Shown one piece after another: positions 45,188-54,039 of a stretch of DNA of 64,000 bases. The stretch's first letter is position 1. Every line of letters begins with the position of its first letter. This stretch comes from Arthrobacter globiformis (GTDB lineage Bacteria > Actinomycetota > Actinomycetes > Actinomycetales > Micrococcaceae). The position numbers and the translations under genes are program-made. The notes beneath the pieces were generated by a model. That model did not search any database. It saw only the letters and a list, made by a program, of their open reading frames with translations, and was not told where the DNA came from. The stretch spans positions 744,001-808,000 of the forward strand of contig NZ_JAUSXI010000001.1 of assembly GCF_030815865.1 (NCBI RefSeq), read 5' to 3'.

Positions 45188-45760
45188 TCAAAAGGGCTTG
45201 GCTTGGGCTTGGCGGAGGTACTGGTAGACCGTTTCCCGGCTGATGCCGTAGTCGCTGGCGAGGACGGATTTGGGGATTCCATTGGCTGCCCGCTGGACCA
45301 GTTCGGCCGCGCGTTCCGGTGTGAGGGTCTTTTTCCGTCCTTTGTAGGCGCCGCGCTGCTGGGCCAGGGCGATGCCTTCCCGCTGCCGCTCCCTGATCAG
45401 GGAGCGTTCGAATTCGGCGAAGGCACCCATTACCGAGAGCATGAGGTTGGCCATGGGGGAGTCCTCCCCGGTGAAGACCAGGCTCTCTTTGACGAACTCC
45501 ACCCGCACGCCCTTACGGGTCAGGGTCTGGACCAGTGAGCGCAGGTCATCCAGGTTGCGGGCGAGCCGGTCCATGCTGTGCACGACGACGGTGTCCCCGT
45601 TACGGGCGAACCGCAGCAGCTCAGTCAGCTCCGGTCTGGTCGTGTCCCTGCCCGAGGCTTTGTCCGTGAAGACCCGATCCAGAACCTGGCCTTCGAGCTG
45701 GCGTTTCTCGTTCTGGTCAAGTGTGCTGACGCGCACGTACCCGATCCGCTGACCAGCCAC
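45188..45760 (-). CDS. Serine recombinase (Tn3-type resolvase/invertase)
   Basis: This 190-residue site-specific recombinase has the catalytic Ser in GYVRVSTLDQ, the Arg residues in MDRLARNLDDL and the long E helix AFAEFERSLIRERQREGI, followed by a C-terminal helix-turn-helix (GIPKSVLASDYGISRETVYQYL). The GTG at 45760 follows GGAGG; the TTG at 45772 does not. It looks intact but no Tn3 transposase lies in the window, so it may be a leftover or a stand-alone resolvase. About 700 bp upstream of it (45761-46469) contain no supported gene; I saw no clear paired res sites. Confidence 0.92.
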   Translation of the reverse strand: MAGQRIGYVRVSTLDQNEKRQLEGQVLDRVFTDKASGRDTTRPELTELLRFARNGDTVVVHSMDRLARNLDDLRSLVQTLTRKGVRVEFVKESLVFTGEDSPMANLMLSVMGAFAEFERSLIRERQREGIALAQQRGAYKGRKKTLTPERAAELVQRAANGIPKSVLASDYGISRETVYQYLRQAQAKPF

Positions 45761-46469
45761 CAGAGCCTCCAAACCCTCAACCTGTCAGATTGAGTTCTAT
45801 GGCCTTTACCGAAGCAGGTCAAGATACTTCGATCGTTTGATGTCAGAGTGGGGTGTGCCGTATCTGGACTCAAGCTGTCTCAGTTCCCAAGAACTGGGAC
45901 CTCCTGATATCGCTCGAATCATTTTTCCTTCGGCGAAACGAATGGCTCCGGAGTTTCCCGAAGCCGTTGTCTCACTCCACCCGAGTGTCGCCGGCGGTAG
46001 GACCCGGCGACACGCACCAGCATCCGACACGACGGCAGCTAATTCGAACCCACCCTGCGTGTCCTGGCCCGAGGAGGTCTGGTGGGTGGTGCGCCCGAAC
46101 GGTCAGGCGAAGCAGGCGGAGCGTGGTGCTCCGTTGCACCAGGCACCAGATCGGGGAGTAAGAGGCAAATGGTTTGAGGGGCCGGTCGGTCCGTGTCACG
46201 GGGCGACTGGTCGGGCACGGCGGCGCTAGGCTGTTCCCCGGATGCTGGCTTAAGCAAGTGGTCCCACAAGTAGCCTGATACAACGTGGGCTGGGGAGTCA
46301 GGTCTACGGCTCCCCGAGAACTTCATTGAGGCGTTCCACCCGACAAGAGCTGGATCTCCCTGATCGTCGTCCGCTCGTCCCGCCGCCATGCCTTGACCAT
46401 ACGAGCACGTCTCAGGGCATAGGGGCCAGACATGCGGAACCCGAGTCCATGCCAGACGTGCGAGCGTCT

Positions 46470-47174
46470 TCAGCTGGCATGAGAGCCTGATTCGACAGAG
46501 GTTCGATCGTCAATATTCGGCTTTCCATTGGAAGAATCCATGGACAATCCCTTCTCCGCCATCTCCCGACGAGCTCGCCTCGTTTCGGACGGATTCACGT
46601 TCGGCTCCATGGGGGCGGGCATCGGGAGGTCCGAGTCCGCAGGAGGCCTCTCAGGGCCGGTCAAAGGTTCCTCCTTATGAACCGAGACATCCTTTTTCTT
46701 CTTCCACACCTCCTCCTCTGCCTTCGTGCTAAGTCCGTGGCTGTCCTTGAACGCTTCGACCCAGGCAGTCAACCGCGGCTCCCACATGCCAAAAAACTGC
46801 ATCAGTACGAGGATCAGGAATAAGAGACCAGACGTAATACCGGCGGCAATGATGAACTCGGCGGCAGGCCACTCGGAGCGCGCGAACCAGGTCACAGCCC
46901 CGCCGACAAAGACAGCGAGGAGCACACAAGCCAGGGGGAGTAGCTTGATACTGACCAGCTGCTCCCGGCGGCGCATTCTGGCTATGACCATTTGCTGGTC
47001 GCGCCAGCTGAGCTCTTCGAAGTCGTCCAGCGCCTGCGGAAACGGATCGTTCCAAAGAACGGCCGATTCGAGGCGTGCCGGTCCCTTTGCGTCCGGAGCA
47101 AAATCGATTCGGCCTACTCGCCTGAATCCTCTGATTCCCTCGTTCTTGCCGTATTTCTCTTCATTAGTCCCCAT
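46470..47174 (-). CDS. Hypothetical membrane protein with two transmembrane segments
   Basis: This 234-residue protein has a soluble N-terminus of about 75 residues, two adjacent hydrophobic helices (LLPLACVLLAVFVGGAV and FIIAAGITSGLLFLILVLM) and a charged, Glu/Lys- and Pro-rich C-terminal tail of about 90 residues. I do not recognise a family. The coding pattern is good and the ATG at 47174 opens the frame, although the ribosome binding site is weak. Divergent from the MFS gene at 47384. Confidence 0.6.
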   Translation of the reverse strand: MGTNEEKYGKNEGIRGFRRVGRIDFAPDAKGPARLESAVLWNDPFPQALDDFEELSWRDQQMVIARMRRREQLVSIKLLPLACVLLAVFVGGAVTWFARSEWPAAEFIIAAGITSGLLFLILVLMQFFGMWEPRLTAWVEAFKDSHGLSTKAEEEVWKKKKDVSVHKEEPLTGPERPPADSDLPMPAPMEPNVNPSETRRARREMAEKGLSMDSSNGKPNIDDRTSVESGSHAS

Positions 47175-47383
47175 GCGAGGATTCTAAACTCCTGACTCCG
47201 CCAATGAGTCTCTATCGGTCGTGAATCGCCAAGAGATTTAGCCTGCCGTTCGAGGAAATTCTGGGATTGTTTCGACCTTCTTATCCTCGGATGTGACTGC
47301 CATTACGTTCACAGATATATTAGTCGTGGCATTCCTATATATGACGCGCTTCCGCGCACACCGAACGACCCAGGAGACGGTCT

Positions 47384-48709
47384 ATGTCGCACGAACAGCC
47401 CCTTTCGCCCGCCGCTCCGGCTCCTGCGGCCGCGGCGGTCCCGCTCGATCACGCTCCCTTCAAGCCGATCCACGCGCTGGCCACCGCCTGCGTGTTGGGA
47501 GGCGCGGCAGTCGACGGCTATGTCCTTGGCATCGTCGGTCCAGGTATCGCCTTGGCGGAGAACGATCTTGCCCTCACCGCGCTAAGCCAGGGCCTGATCG
47601 CCTCCAGCGCCTTGATCGGCGTCTTCATCGGCGGTCTGATCTTCGGCTCCCTGGCCGACCGGTACGGGCGCCGTCCGGTGTTCACGTGGAACCTGATCGC
47701 CTTCGTGGTGCTGTCCCTGCTCCAGCTGTTCACGGTCGGCGTCTGGGATCTCGTAGCCCTGCGCCTCGCGCTCGGCCTCGCCATCGGCGTTGAGTATGCC
47801 GTCGGCACCGCGGTACTGGCCGAGTTCTCCCGCAAGAAGGGCCGCGGCGTGCTGCTGGGCAACTTCGCCGTCTTTTGGATGATCGGTTTTGTCGCCGCCT
47901 TCATGGTCGGGCTGTTCTGGTCCGGGGATAACTGGCGCCTGCTGCTGGCGACCAGCGCCGTTCCCGCCTTCATCGTGTTCGTGCTGCGCTCTCGCTTGCC
48001 CGAGTCCCCAATGTGGCTCAAGGCCCGTGGCCGTGACGACGAGGCGGAAGCTATCGTGCTCAAGCATTACGGCGTGGGTTACGTCCTTCCTGAAGTCAAG
48101 CTTGACCAGAAGAACGCGAAGCTCTCTGAGCTGTTCACCCGGCAGACCTGGCGCACACACCTGTACCCCGGACTGTTCTGGTTCTGCCAGGTCGGCCCAT
48201 TCTTCGCGATCTTCACATTCCTCACCCCGGTCTTCAACGGCCTGGGCATCACGGACGCCGTCACCGTCGGAATCTGGCTCAACATGGTCCAACTCGCCGG
48301 TGCCGTCTTCGGGTTGTATCTGCTGCACAAGCTGACCCGGCGCGGCTTCGTGAACTGGACCTTCGCCCTGATGTTCCTGACCCTGCTGTCCCTCGGGCTG
48401 TTCGGCAACGCTCCACTATGGCTGACCGTAGGACTCTTCGCGTTCTACCTGTTTATGGCCCCGGGAGCGAACAACATCCAGTACGTCTACCCCAGCGAAA
48501 TTTTTGACACTCGTGTCCGCGGGACCGGCGTGGGCTTCTCCGCAGCGTTCTCCCGCATCTCCGCGGCCGGTGCCACTTACCTGTTCCCGCTCCTCCTGGC
48601 AGAACTGGGAACCTCGGCCACACTGCTGCTGGTATCGGCCTTCCCCCTACTCGGGCTTATCCTCTCCATCCTCTGGGCACCAGAAACCAAGGAAAAGACC
48701 CTGCGCTGA
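47384..48709 (+). CDS. MFS transporter (sugar or metabolite porter)
   Basis: This 441-residue protein has about 12 hydrophobic segments. Helix 1 carries AAVDGYVLGIVGPGIAL and loop 2-3 the signature GSLADRYGRRP, and a PSEIFDTRVRGTGVG motif lies after helix 10, as in the sugar porter and inositol-type group. The ATG at 47384 follows CAGGAGACGG. It converges on the MHS transporter at 48978-50390 with a bidirectional terminator between them. Confidence 0.9.
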   Translation: MSHEQPLSPAAPAPAAAAVPLDHAPFKPIHALATACVLGGAAVDGYVLGIVGPGIALAENDLALTALSQGLIASSALIGVFIGGLIFGSLADRYGRRPVFTWNLIAFVVLSLLQLFTVGVWDLVALRLALGLAIGVEYAVGTAVLAEFSRKKGRGVLLGNFAVFWMIGFVAAFMVGLFWSGDNWRLLLATSAVPAFIVFVLRSRLPESPMWLKARGRDDEAEAIVLKHYGVGYVLPEVKLDQKNAKLSELFTRQTWRTHLYPGLFWFCQVGPFFAIFTFLTPVFNGLGITDAVTVGIWLNMVQLAGAVFGLYLLHKLTRRGFVNWTFALMFLTLLSLGLFGNAPLWLTVGLFAFYLFMAPGANNIQYVYPSEIFDTRVRGTGVGFSAAFSRISAAGATYLFPLLLAELGTSATLLLVSAFPLLGLILSILWAPETKEKTLR

Positions 48710-48907
48710 GGCAGAGTATCCGCTGCTCTCCCGCGGGCGTTCCCTGGTGAGGGACCTCAAGTTCAGGGAAAGCCCCCATGGCTGACGGAGAGCGTGCGGT
48801 TGGCCATGGGGGAGTGACTTCCCTTGACGCCCCTTAGAAGAACGCAGGACTTCCACGGCCCGTCAGGTTGGGGTGTACTTCATCTGGGAGCCGGCACCAC
48901 CCAAGCA

Positions 48908-48947
48908 GAGGAAAGCCCTCGACCGGAGCCGGTCGAGGGCTTTCCTC
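48908..48947. terminator. Bidirectional terminator between convergent transporter genes
   Basis: Nineteen-base arms (48908-48926 and 48929-48947) are exact complements with two bases in the centre. The stem starts GAGGAAAGCCC and ends GGGCTTTCCTC. It sits between the stop at 48709 (plus) and the stop at 48978 (minus) and can serve both. Confidence 0.85.
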
Positions 48948-48977
48948 ATGTGCTGTGTTCGGGGAGGAGAAGGACGT

Positions 48978-50390
48978 CTACGGCTTGGAACCGTTCGCCT
49001 GGGCCCCGCGGCGTGGGGTCTCGAAGAGCAGGTGCTCGCCCTCCAGCACTTCGGGGTCTGCCGGTGCGACGGTGACACGCCCGCCCTTGCTGCCGGTCTC
49101 GGGGAGCGTGAAGTAGACGATGAGGGAGAGGGTGACAATGGCGATCATGTAGTACGCAACGAACATGGGCTGTCCGGCGCCGACGAATGCAGCGGCGATA
49201 AGTGGTGCGGTGCCTCCAAAGACGGCGATGACGATCTGGTGTGCGAAGCCGATACCGGCGACCCGGACTGAGGCAGGGAACAGCTCGGCCTGGATTGTCG
49301 GGTAGACCGCCTGCCAGATTCCGAGAACCACCCAACCGGACGCAGAGACCAGAACGTAGACCCAGAAGCCTGGCTGGTTCAGCAGCAGAAGCAGCGGGTA
49401 GAAGAGCACGATCATGCCGATGGCGCCGATGATGGGGAAAATTTTACGTCGGCCGAGGCGGTCGGAAAGGTATCCGCAGACCGGCACGATGACCACGAGC
49501 AAAACCAGGCCGATAACGCTTCCGGCCAGGGTGGAGGACAGGTCCCGGCCGGTGGTCAGCTTGGCATAGGTGGGGAGGAAGGTGGCCCAGGTGTAGTAGG
49601 CCACGGCCGGGGCAGAGAGTGCCGCTGCTTGGAGCAGAGCCTTCGGGTGTTCGCGGAGCAGGTCCTTCAGGCGCGCCCAGGCGGACTTTTGGTCGACGAG
49701 GGCAGCTGCCTCAAACTCAGGGGTCTCATCCGACTTCGCGCGCAGGATGAGACCGACGACGCCGAGGACGCCGCCCACGAGGAACGGGAGGCGCCAACCC
49801 CAGGCTGCGAGTTCGGCGGGAGCAAAGGATGATGTCACGATCGCGGCCGAACCAGTCGCTGCGAGGGTCGCGAGGCCGCTTGCCATGTTGGAGAACGAGC
49901 CGAACAGGCCCCTCCGGTTCGCGGGAGCGTGTTCGACCATGAACGCGATGGCGCTCTGCTGCTCGGTGCCGGCCGAGATTCCCTGGAGGATGCGTGCAAC
50001 CAGAAAGAGAACAGGTGCTGCGTAGCCGATCGTCGCGAATGAAGGGGTGAGGCCGATGATCAGAGAGCCGAGCGCCATCCCGGAGATGGACAGCGTCAGG
50101 ATGAGCCGGCGGCCGTAGCGGTCGGCCAGCGGCGAAATGATGATTCCGCTGAGCGGGCGTACAACGAAACCGACCGCGTAGGTGAGCAGCGCTGCGACAA
50201 GGGACGCGAACGGGTTCTCGCTTGGGAATATCTGTCCCGCGAACACCGCTGCCAGCAGCCCGTAGATGTACCAGTCGTACCACTCCACAAAGTGGCCGAT
50301 CGTGCCTGCCACCATGTTGACGGAGCGCCGGGGCGGCTCCGGCACTTCCGGAAGGCCCGAGCTGTCGAGCGCATCTTTTGAGGTCTTCAT
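48978..50390 (-). CDS. MFS transporter, MHS family
   Basis: This 470-residue membrane protein has the MHS hallmark GHFVEWYDWYIYG in helix 1, PLADRYGRR in loop 2-3 and about 12 hydrophobic segments. The ATG at 50390 has GGAGAG five bases upstream; the ATG at 50402 is the alternative, and the frame to 50549 is promoter sequence. Upstream lie LacI-type boxes identical to those in front of the KDPG aldolase/Gfo-Idh locus, so it is probably the importer for that pathway's carboxylated substrate. Confidence 0.92.
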   Translation of the reverse strand: MKTSKDALDSSGLPEVPEPPRRSVNMVAGTIGHFVEWYDWYIYGLLAAVFAGQIFPSENPFASLVAALLTYAVGFVVRPLSGIIISPLADRYGRRLILTLSISGMALGSLIIGLTPSFATIGYAAPVLFLVARILQGISAGTEQQSAIAFMVEHAPANRRGLFGSFSNMASGLATLAATGSAAIVTSSFAPAELAAWGWRLPFLVGGVLGVVGLILRAKSDETPEFEAAALVDQKSAWARLKDLLREHPKALLQAAALSAPAVAYYTWATFLPTYAKLTTGRDLSSTLAGSVIGLVLLVVIVPVCGYLSDRLGRRKIFPIIGAIGMIVLFYPLLLLLNQPGFWVYVLVSASGWVVLGIWQAVYPTIQAELFPASVRVAGIGFAHQIVIAVFGGTAPLIAAAFVGAGQPMFVAYYMIAIVTLSLIVYFTLPETGSKGGRVTVAPADPEVLEGEHLLFETPRRGAQANGSKP

Positions 50391-50480
50391 TGAACTCTCC
50401 ATACTTTCACGTTTGCTGAGGAGGGGGTCAGGGATTGAACCGGAGGCAATCGGTCCTACGGCTTTCACCGGAACTAATAA

Positions 50481-50519
50481 GATCGATTGCTGAGATCGGT
50501 TGCAGAGATCGGTTGCAAC
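50481..50519. promoter_or_regulatory. LacI-type operator array upstream of the MHS transporter
   Basis: Three 13-bp tandem units (GATCGATTGCTGA, GATCGGTTGCAGA, GATCGGTTGCAAC) contain the dyad TGAGATCGGTTGCA at 50491-50504, which has the TG...CG...CA pattern of LacI-family operators. A second near copy lies at 50504-50517. The same 14-bp box occurs reversed at 52026-52039. Confidence 0.65.
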
Positions 50520-50734
50520 AACACTAAGGGCGACAAAAGAGACTGTCAACGTCTTTTTGTGAGCCGCGTCGCAGGTTCTGGCATTGCCGCCTCCGCGGGA
50601 GGGCCCCCGCTTTGCACTGGAGGCAGACGTGCTGCCTCGGCCGATTTAGGGGTGGTATGGCCCATTCATGCTGCGGGCTGTAAAAGCGGCCGGCGTAGAA
50701 CTGGCCGAAATGAGCTGGCCTGCTGGTTCGAGCA

Positions 50735-51283
50735 TCACCCCTCTGCCGGAAGGGGTGTCTCGTTGTTGTAGTCCACGAACCGGGCTCCGGACCACGCGCA
50801 TTCCAAGCTCCCGTAAACGGACCAGTATTCCTCCCAATGGGAAAGTTTCCACTGGTCCCGTTCCAGGCCGCGGCGGGTAATCCGGTCCCGTAGAAGATCC
50901 TGGGGGACCCTCACCCGCACCACCGTCGTTTCAGAAGGTGGCCAATGGAACTTTTCTGCCGCGCGCGTCAGAAAATCCGGTTCGTCGAAGTAGGCTCCGA
51001 AAGGGGCGTCGAGCACGACGGACCGGCCCAGGCGCAGGTTGGCCCCGGCCACGTCCATGAGTGTCTCGTACTCGAGGGGCAGCAGGTTGTCTCGGTAGTA
51101 GTCGTTGGACTCCCGGTCGGTGGGGTCGTGTCCGGTCGCCTTCAGCGCGAACTCGACGAAGCGTCCGCATACCCGGTCCTTGTCCAGGTATGCCGCGTTG
51201 TGTTCTCTCGCTGTTTTCTGCGCGACCGTCGTTTTCCCTGAGCCGGCCGGGCCGATGACAATAAACACGCTGGGGACTGTCAT
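50735..51283 (-). CDS. P-loop kinase (AAA_33 / gluconate-kinase-like)
   Basis: This 182-residue protein has the Walker A GPAGSGKTTVAQ at the N-terminus, DKDRV, VVLDAPF and an Arg-rich lid segment (RDRITRRGLERDQWK). Small kinases of this type phosphorylate sugars, sugar acids or other small hydroxyl compounds. Its ATG overlaps the stop of the aldolase (ATGA), so the pair is translationally coupled. A role as a 2-keto-3-deoxy sugar acid kinase feeding the aldolase is an inference from this coupling. A homologous C-terminal fragment lies at 56820-57017. Confidence 0.8.
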   Translation of the reverse strand: MTVPSVFIVIGPAGSGKTTVAQKTAREHNAAYLDKDRVCGRFVEFALKATGHDPTDRESNDYYRDNLLPLEYETLMDVAGANLRLGRSVVLDAPFGAYFDEPDFLTRAAEKFHWPPSETTVVRVRVPQDLLRDRITRRGLERDQWKLSHWEEYWSVYGSLECAWSGARFVDYNNETPLPAEG

Positions 51284-51927
51284 CGGCGGGCCTCTGCCAC
51301 TGCTGACAGGAACTCCTCGGCGGCTTTGGTGACGCGGCTGAAGTCGCCGTCCGGCTGCCATGCTTTTGTCACGTAGCTGCCGACGCCGACACCTGCTACG
51401 CCCGCCGCGAACCATTCGCCGACGTTCTCTACGGTCACGCCGCCCGCCGGCATGATCGGCAGATGCGCAAGGGGGGCGAGCACGGACTTGGCGTAAGGAA
51501 TGCCGCCCGCTTCGGTGGGGAAGAGCTTGAGAATGTCGGCGCCGGCCTCCGCGGAGTTAACAAGCTCAGTGGGTGTGTAGGCCCCGCTCACGGTGGGTAC
51601 CTGGTACCGGTTTGCTGTCCGGATCATTGCCGGATTCAGCTGGGGACTGACCAGGAATTCAGCCCCCGCGCGGATGCACTCATAGGCGGAGTGCTCGTCC
51701 AGCACCGTTCCGGCGCCGATCGCTACTCCATTGGCCCCATGCCTGGCGGAGAGCCGGCGGATTACATCGACGGCCCCCGGGATCGAAAGTGTGATTTCAA
51801 GGGCGCGGAAGCCTCCTGCAATGGCAGCTTCCGCAACACGTTCCGCCACCTCAGCGTTCTCAAGGCGGACGATGAGGACGGCGCCGGATTCGTCGATGGT
51901 CTGCAGGGTGCGAAGTTTCTTATACAC
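51280..51927 (-). CDS. eda: KDPG/KHG-type 2-keto-3-deoxy acid aldolase
   Basis: This 215-residue class I aldolase has the Glu of ALEITL, the Schiff-base Lys in DILKLFPTEAGG and the phosphate-site segments IGAGTVL and MPAGGVTVENVGEW. It splits 2-keto-3-deoxy-6-phosphogluconate or a close analogue into pyruvate and a C3 product. The GTG at 51927 follows AGGAAAGG; the frame to 52089 is promoter sequence. It is divergent from the Gfo/Idh gene across the LacI boxes. Confidence 0.9.
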   Translation of the reverse strand: MYKKLRTLQTIDESGAVLIVRLENAEVAERVAEAAIAGGFRALEITLSIPGAVDVIRRLSARHGANGVAIGAGTVLDEHSAYECIRAGAEFLVSPQLNPAMIRTANRYQVPTVSGAYTPTELVNSAEAGADILKLFPTEAGGIPYAKSVLAPLAHLPIMPAGGVTVENVGEWFAAGVAGVGVGSYVTKAWQPDGDFSRVTKAAEEFLSAVAEARR

Positions 51928-52025
51928 GGTTGCCTTTCCTGGGGCCCAGGCGTGGTGATGCTCCTTGTTGCCTGGGCCACTGTTGAAGTGTCGTTGACAA
52001 ACTTTCCCACCATCCATACTGTTAT

Positions 52026-52052
52026 TGCAACCGATCTCAGCAACCGATCTCA
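52026..52052. promoter_or_regulatory. LacI-type operator between the aldolase and Gfo/Idh operons
   Basis: Two perfect 13-bp repeats GCAACCGATCTCA (52027-52039 and 52040-52052). TGCAACCGATCTCA at 52026-52039 is the exact reverse complement of the box at 50491-50504. It lies about 100 bp before the aldolase start and 20-45 bp before the Gfo/Idh start. Confidence 0.7.
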
Positions 52053-52070
52053 TACAAGGGGGTATCGCGG

Positions 52071-53051
52071 TTGACTCACGAACGCACAATCATTCTTGGT
52101 GCTTCTCACTGGCACACTCCGCTGTACGCCCAGGCGATCGCTGAAGTGCATCAGGTCGTCGGCGTCAGTGACGAGGACGTGTCCCTCGTGCAGGGGCTTG
52201 CCGAGGGCTGGGGAGCTCCGGTGGAAGCTGACTGGCAGAAGCTGGTTGACCTTCCCGATATTGGCCTAGCCTACGTTTTTGGTCCCCATGACGGGATGGC
52301 CGAGAAGTGCCATGCCCTGATCGAACGCGGTATCCCGTTCGTGGTGGAAAAACCGCTGGGAACGTCCCTTGCCGAACTTACTGCCGTGCGCAAAGCCGCC
52401 GATGCAGCCGGTGTGCCCGCCACCGTCCCACTGATCCAGCGGGGCGGTCCCACCGATCGATGGCTCGCCAAAGCCGGCCGGCCAACATATCAACGGACCT
52501 CCTTCATTGCCGGACCGCCCTCCCGCTACCTCGATAACGCCAATCCGTGGATGCTGGACCCGGCCAAGGCGGGCGGAGGATGCCTGGCGAACCTGGGCCC
52601 ACACTTCGTGGACCTGTTCCTGCAGGGCTGTGACGCAACCACGGTACGTGTCCAGTCCCGGCTCTCGTCAACGCTGCACGGCGGAGCGGTTGAGGACCAC
52701 GCCAGCCTCATCATCACTACGCCGGAGGGACGGGAAGCCATCGTGGAGGTTGGCTACGCATTCCCGGGCTCCCCGCTGAAGCGCTACTGCAGCTACACCT
52801 CGGCCGGCGAGGCCGGATATGCCTCCGTTGACTCTGATGGTTCTGCCACCTTCACCGCAGCCGATGGCACCACGGAGTCCGCCACGATCAACGTGGACAG
52901 CGACCCCCTCTACGATCCGTTCGTGCGGCGGGTCGCCCAGACGCTGGAAGATGGATTCCAGGGCTTGCCTACGCTGGCCCAGCTCGAAAACGTCATGCGC
53001 CCCATTTGGCAGGCCTATGACGACCAGCACGGAGGAAGAGAACATGCCTGA
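52071..53051 (+). CDS. Gfo/Idh/MocA-family oxidoreductase
   Basis: This 326-residue NAD(P)-dependent dehydrogenase has an N-terminal Rossmann fold (TIILGASHWHTPLY) and the catalytic-region VVEKPLG. The usual GxGxxG is replaced by GASHWHTP, and a CLANLGPHFVDLFL active-site helix is present. The start is a TTG with GGGGGT eight bases upstream. It opens a five-gene rightward operon in which every later gene overlaps its predecessor by 4 to 8 bases. Members oxidise sugars, inositols or sugar acids; the substrate here is unknown. Confidence 0.85.
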   Translation: MTHERTIILGASHWHTPLYAQAIAEVHQVVGVSDEDVSLVQGLAEGWGAPVEADWQKLVDLPDIGLAYVFGPHDGMAEKCHALIERGIPFVVEKPLGTSLAELTAVRKAADAAGVPATVPLIQRGGPTDRWLAKAGRPTYQRTSFIAGPPSRYLDNANPWMLDPAKAGGGCLANLGPHFVDLFLQGCDATTVRVQSRLSSTLHGGAVEDHASLIITTPEGREAIVEVGYAFPGSPLKRYCSYTSAGEAGYASVDSDGSATFTAADGTTESATINVDSDPLYDPFVRRVAQTLEDGFQGLPTLAQLENVMRPIWQAYDDQHGGREHA

Positions 53052-54039
53052 TCTGAGTATCGACGTCGTTGCTAAGGCCGCCGGTGTCCACCGGTCCACG
53101 GTCTCCCGGGCATTCTCCCGCCCGGAAGCGGTAAAAAATGAAACCCGCGAGCACATCCTCCGGGTCGCCGAGGGGCTGGGCTACACAATGAGTCCACTCG
53201 CCCAGGCGCTTCGCACAAAGACCAGCACCTTCATCCCTCTGATCGTCCCTGACATCACCAACCCGTTCTTTGCAGAACTTGCCAAGACGATGACGCAGGC
53301 GGCGGACGAGCGCGGCTACCAACTACTGCTCTGCGTCACCAACGGCGACCCTGCCAAGACCGACGGATACTTCACCGCCATGCAGGCCATGTATGCCCCC
53401 TTCGGTATCGTCGCGCCCTCCACAAAGGTCGATACCGAGGCCCTGAAACGCTTCGACTTCGGCCACAAAGTGGTGGTGATCGACCGGGTGGAAGGCGACG
53501 ATGCGGTCCCAACGGTCACCGTCGACAGCCGCCGCGGAATCATGCTCGCGCTGGACCACCTGCATTCGCTGGGGCACACTTCGATCGGCTACGTTTCCGG
53601 CATCGCCGGAACGCACACCGCCCAGGACCGGATGGACGCGTACCTGGAGCTGTCCGCCGACAGCGGCAGCGCACCTGTCGTGCTGGACAGCGGGTCGGAT
53701 CTGGATGCGGGCACGCGTGGGGCAGAGCATTTCCTCGAAATGGAGAAGCCGCCGACCGCGATCATCGCCGCCAATGACATGGTTGCCTTTGCGGTAATCT
53801 CGGCCCTCGGCAAAAGCGGAGTGCGCGTACCGGAGGACGTGTCAGTCATCGGCTTCGACGGTCTGGCTTTGGGGGCCCGGTTCAACCCTCCCCTGACAAC
53901 CATCCGGCAACCCATCGCCGACATGGGACACATCGCCATCGAACTGGCAGAGAAGCAGAACATCGACGGTACGGTGGACCACATCGTCCTCGAACCTGAA
54001 CTTCTGGTCCGTGCCTCCACCTCGGGACCACGCAAATGA
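53044..54039 (+). CDS. LacI-family transcriptional regulator
   Basis: This 331-residue repressor has an N-terminal helix-turn-helix (SIDVVAKAAGVHRSTVSRAF) with the hinge helix ending SPLAQALRTKT, followed by the periplasmic-binding-like effector domain (IPLIVPDITNPFF, then AIIAANDMVAFAV and VSVIGFDGL). The ATG at 53044 overlaps the Gfo/Idh stop by 8 bases. It probably binds the TGAGATCGGTTGCA boxes at 50.5 and 52.0 kb and controls its own operon, the divergent aldolase-kinase pair and the MHS transporter. Confidence 0.92.
   Translation: MPDLSIDVVAKAAGVHRSTVSRAFSRPEAVKNETREHILRVAEGLGYTMSPLAQALRTKTSTFIPLIVPDITNPFFAELAKTMTQAADERGYQLLLCVTNGDPAKTDGYFTAMQAMYAPFGIVAPSTKVDTEALKRFDFGHKVVVIDRVEGDDAVPTVTVDSRRGIMLALDHLHSLGHTSIGYVSGIAGTHTAQDRMDAYLELSADSGSAPVVLDSGSDLDAGTRGAEHFLEMEKPPTAIIAANDMVAFAVISALGKSGVRVPEDVSVIGFDGLALGARFNPPLTTIRQPIADMGHIAIELAEKQNIDGTVDHIVLEPELLVRASTSGPRK

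Noticed and set aside
45837..46229. 130-codon plus-strand frame downstream of the recombinase gene
   Set aside because: No motif or ribosome binding site; possibly eroded transposon sequence but nothing supports a call.
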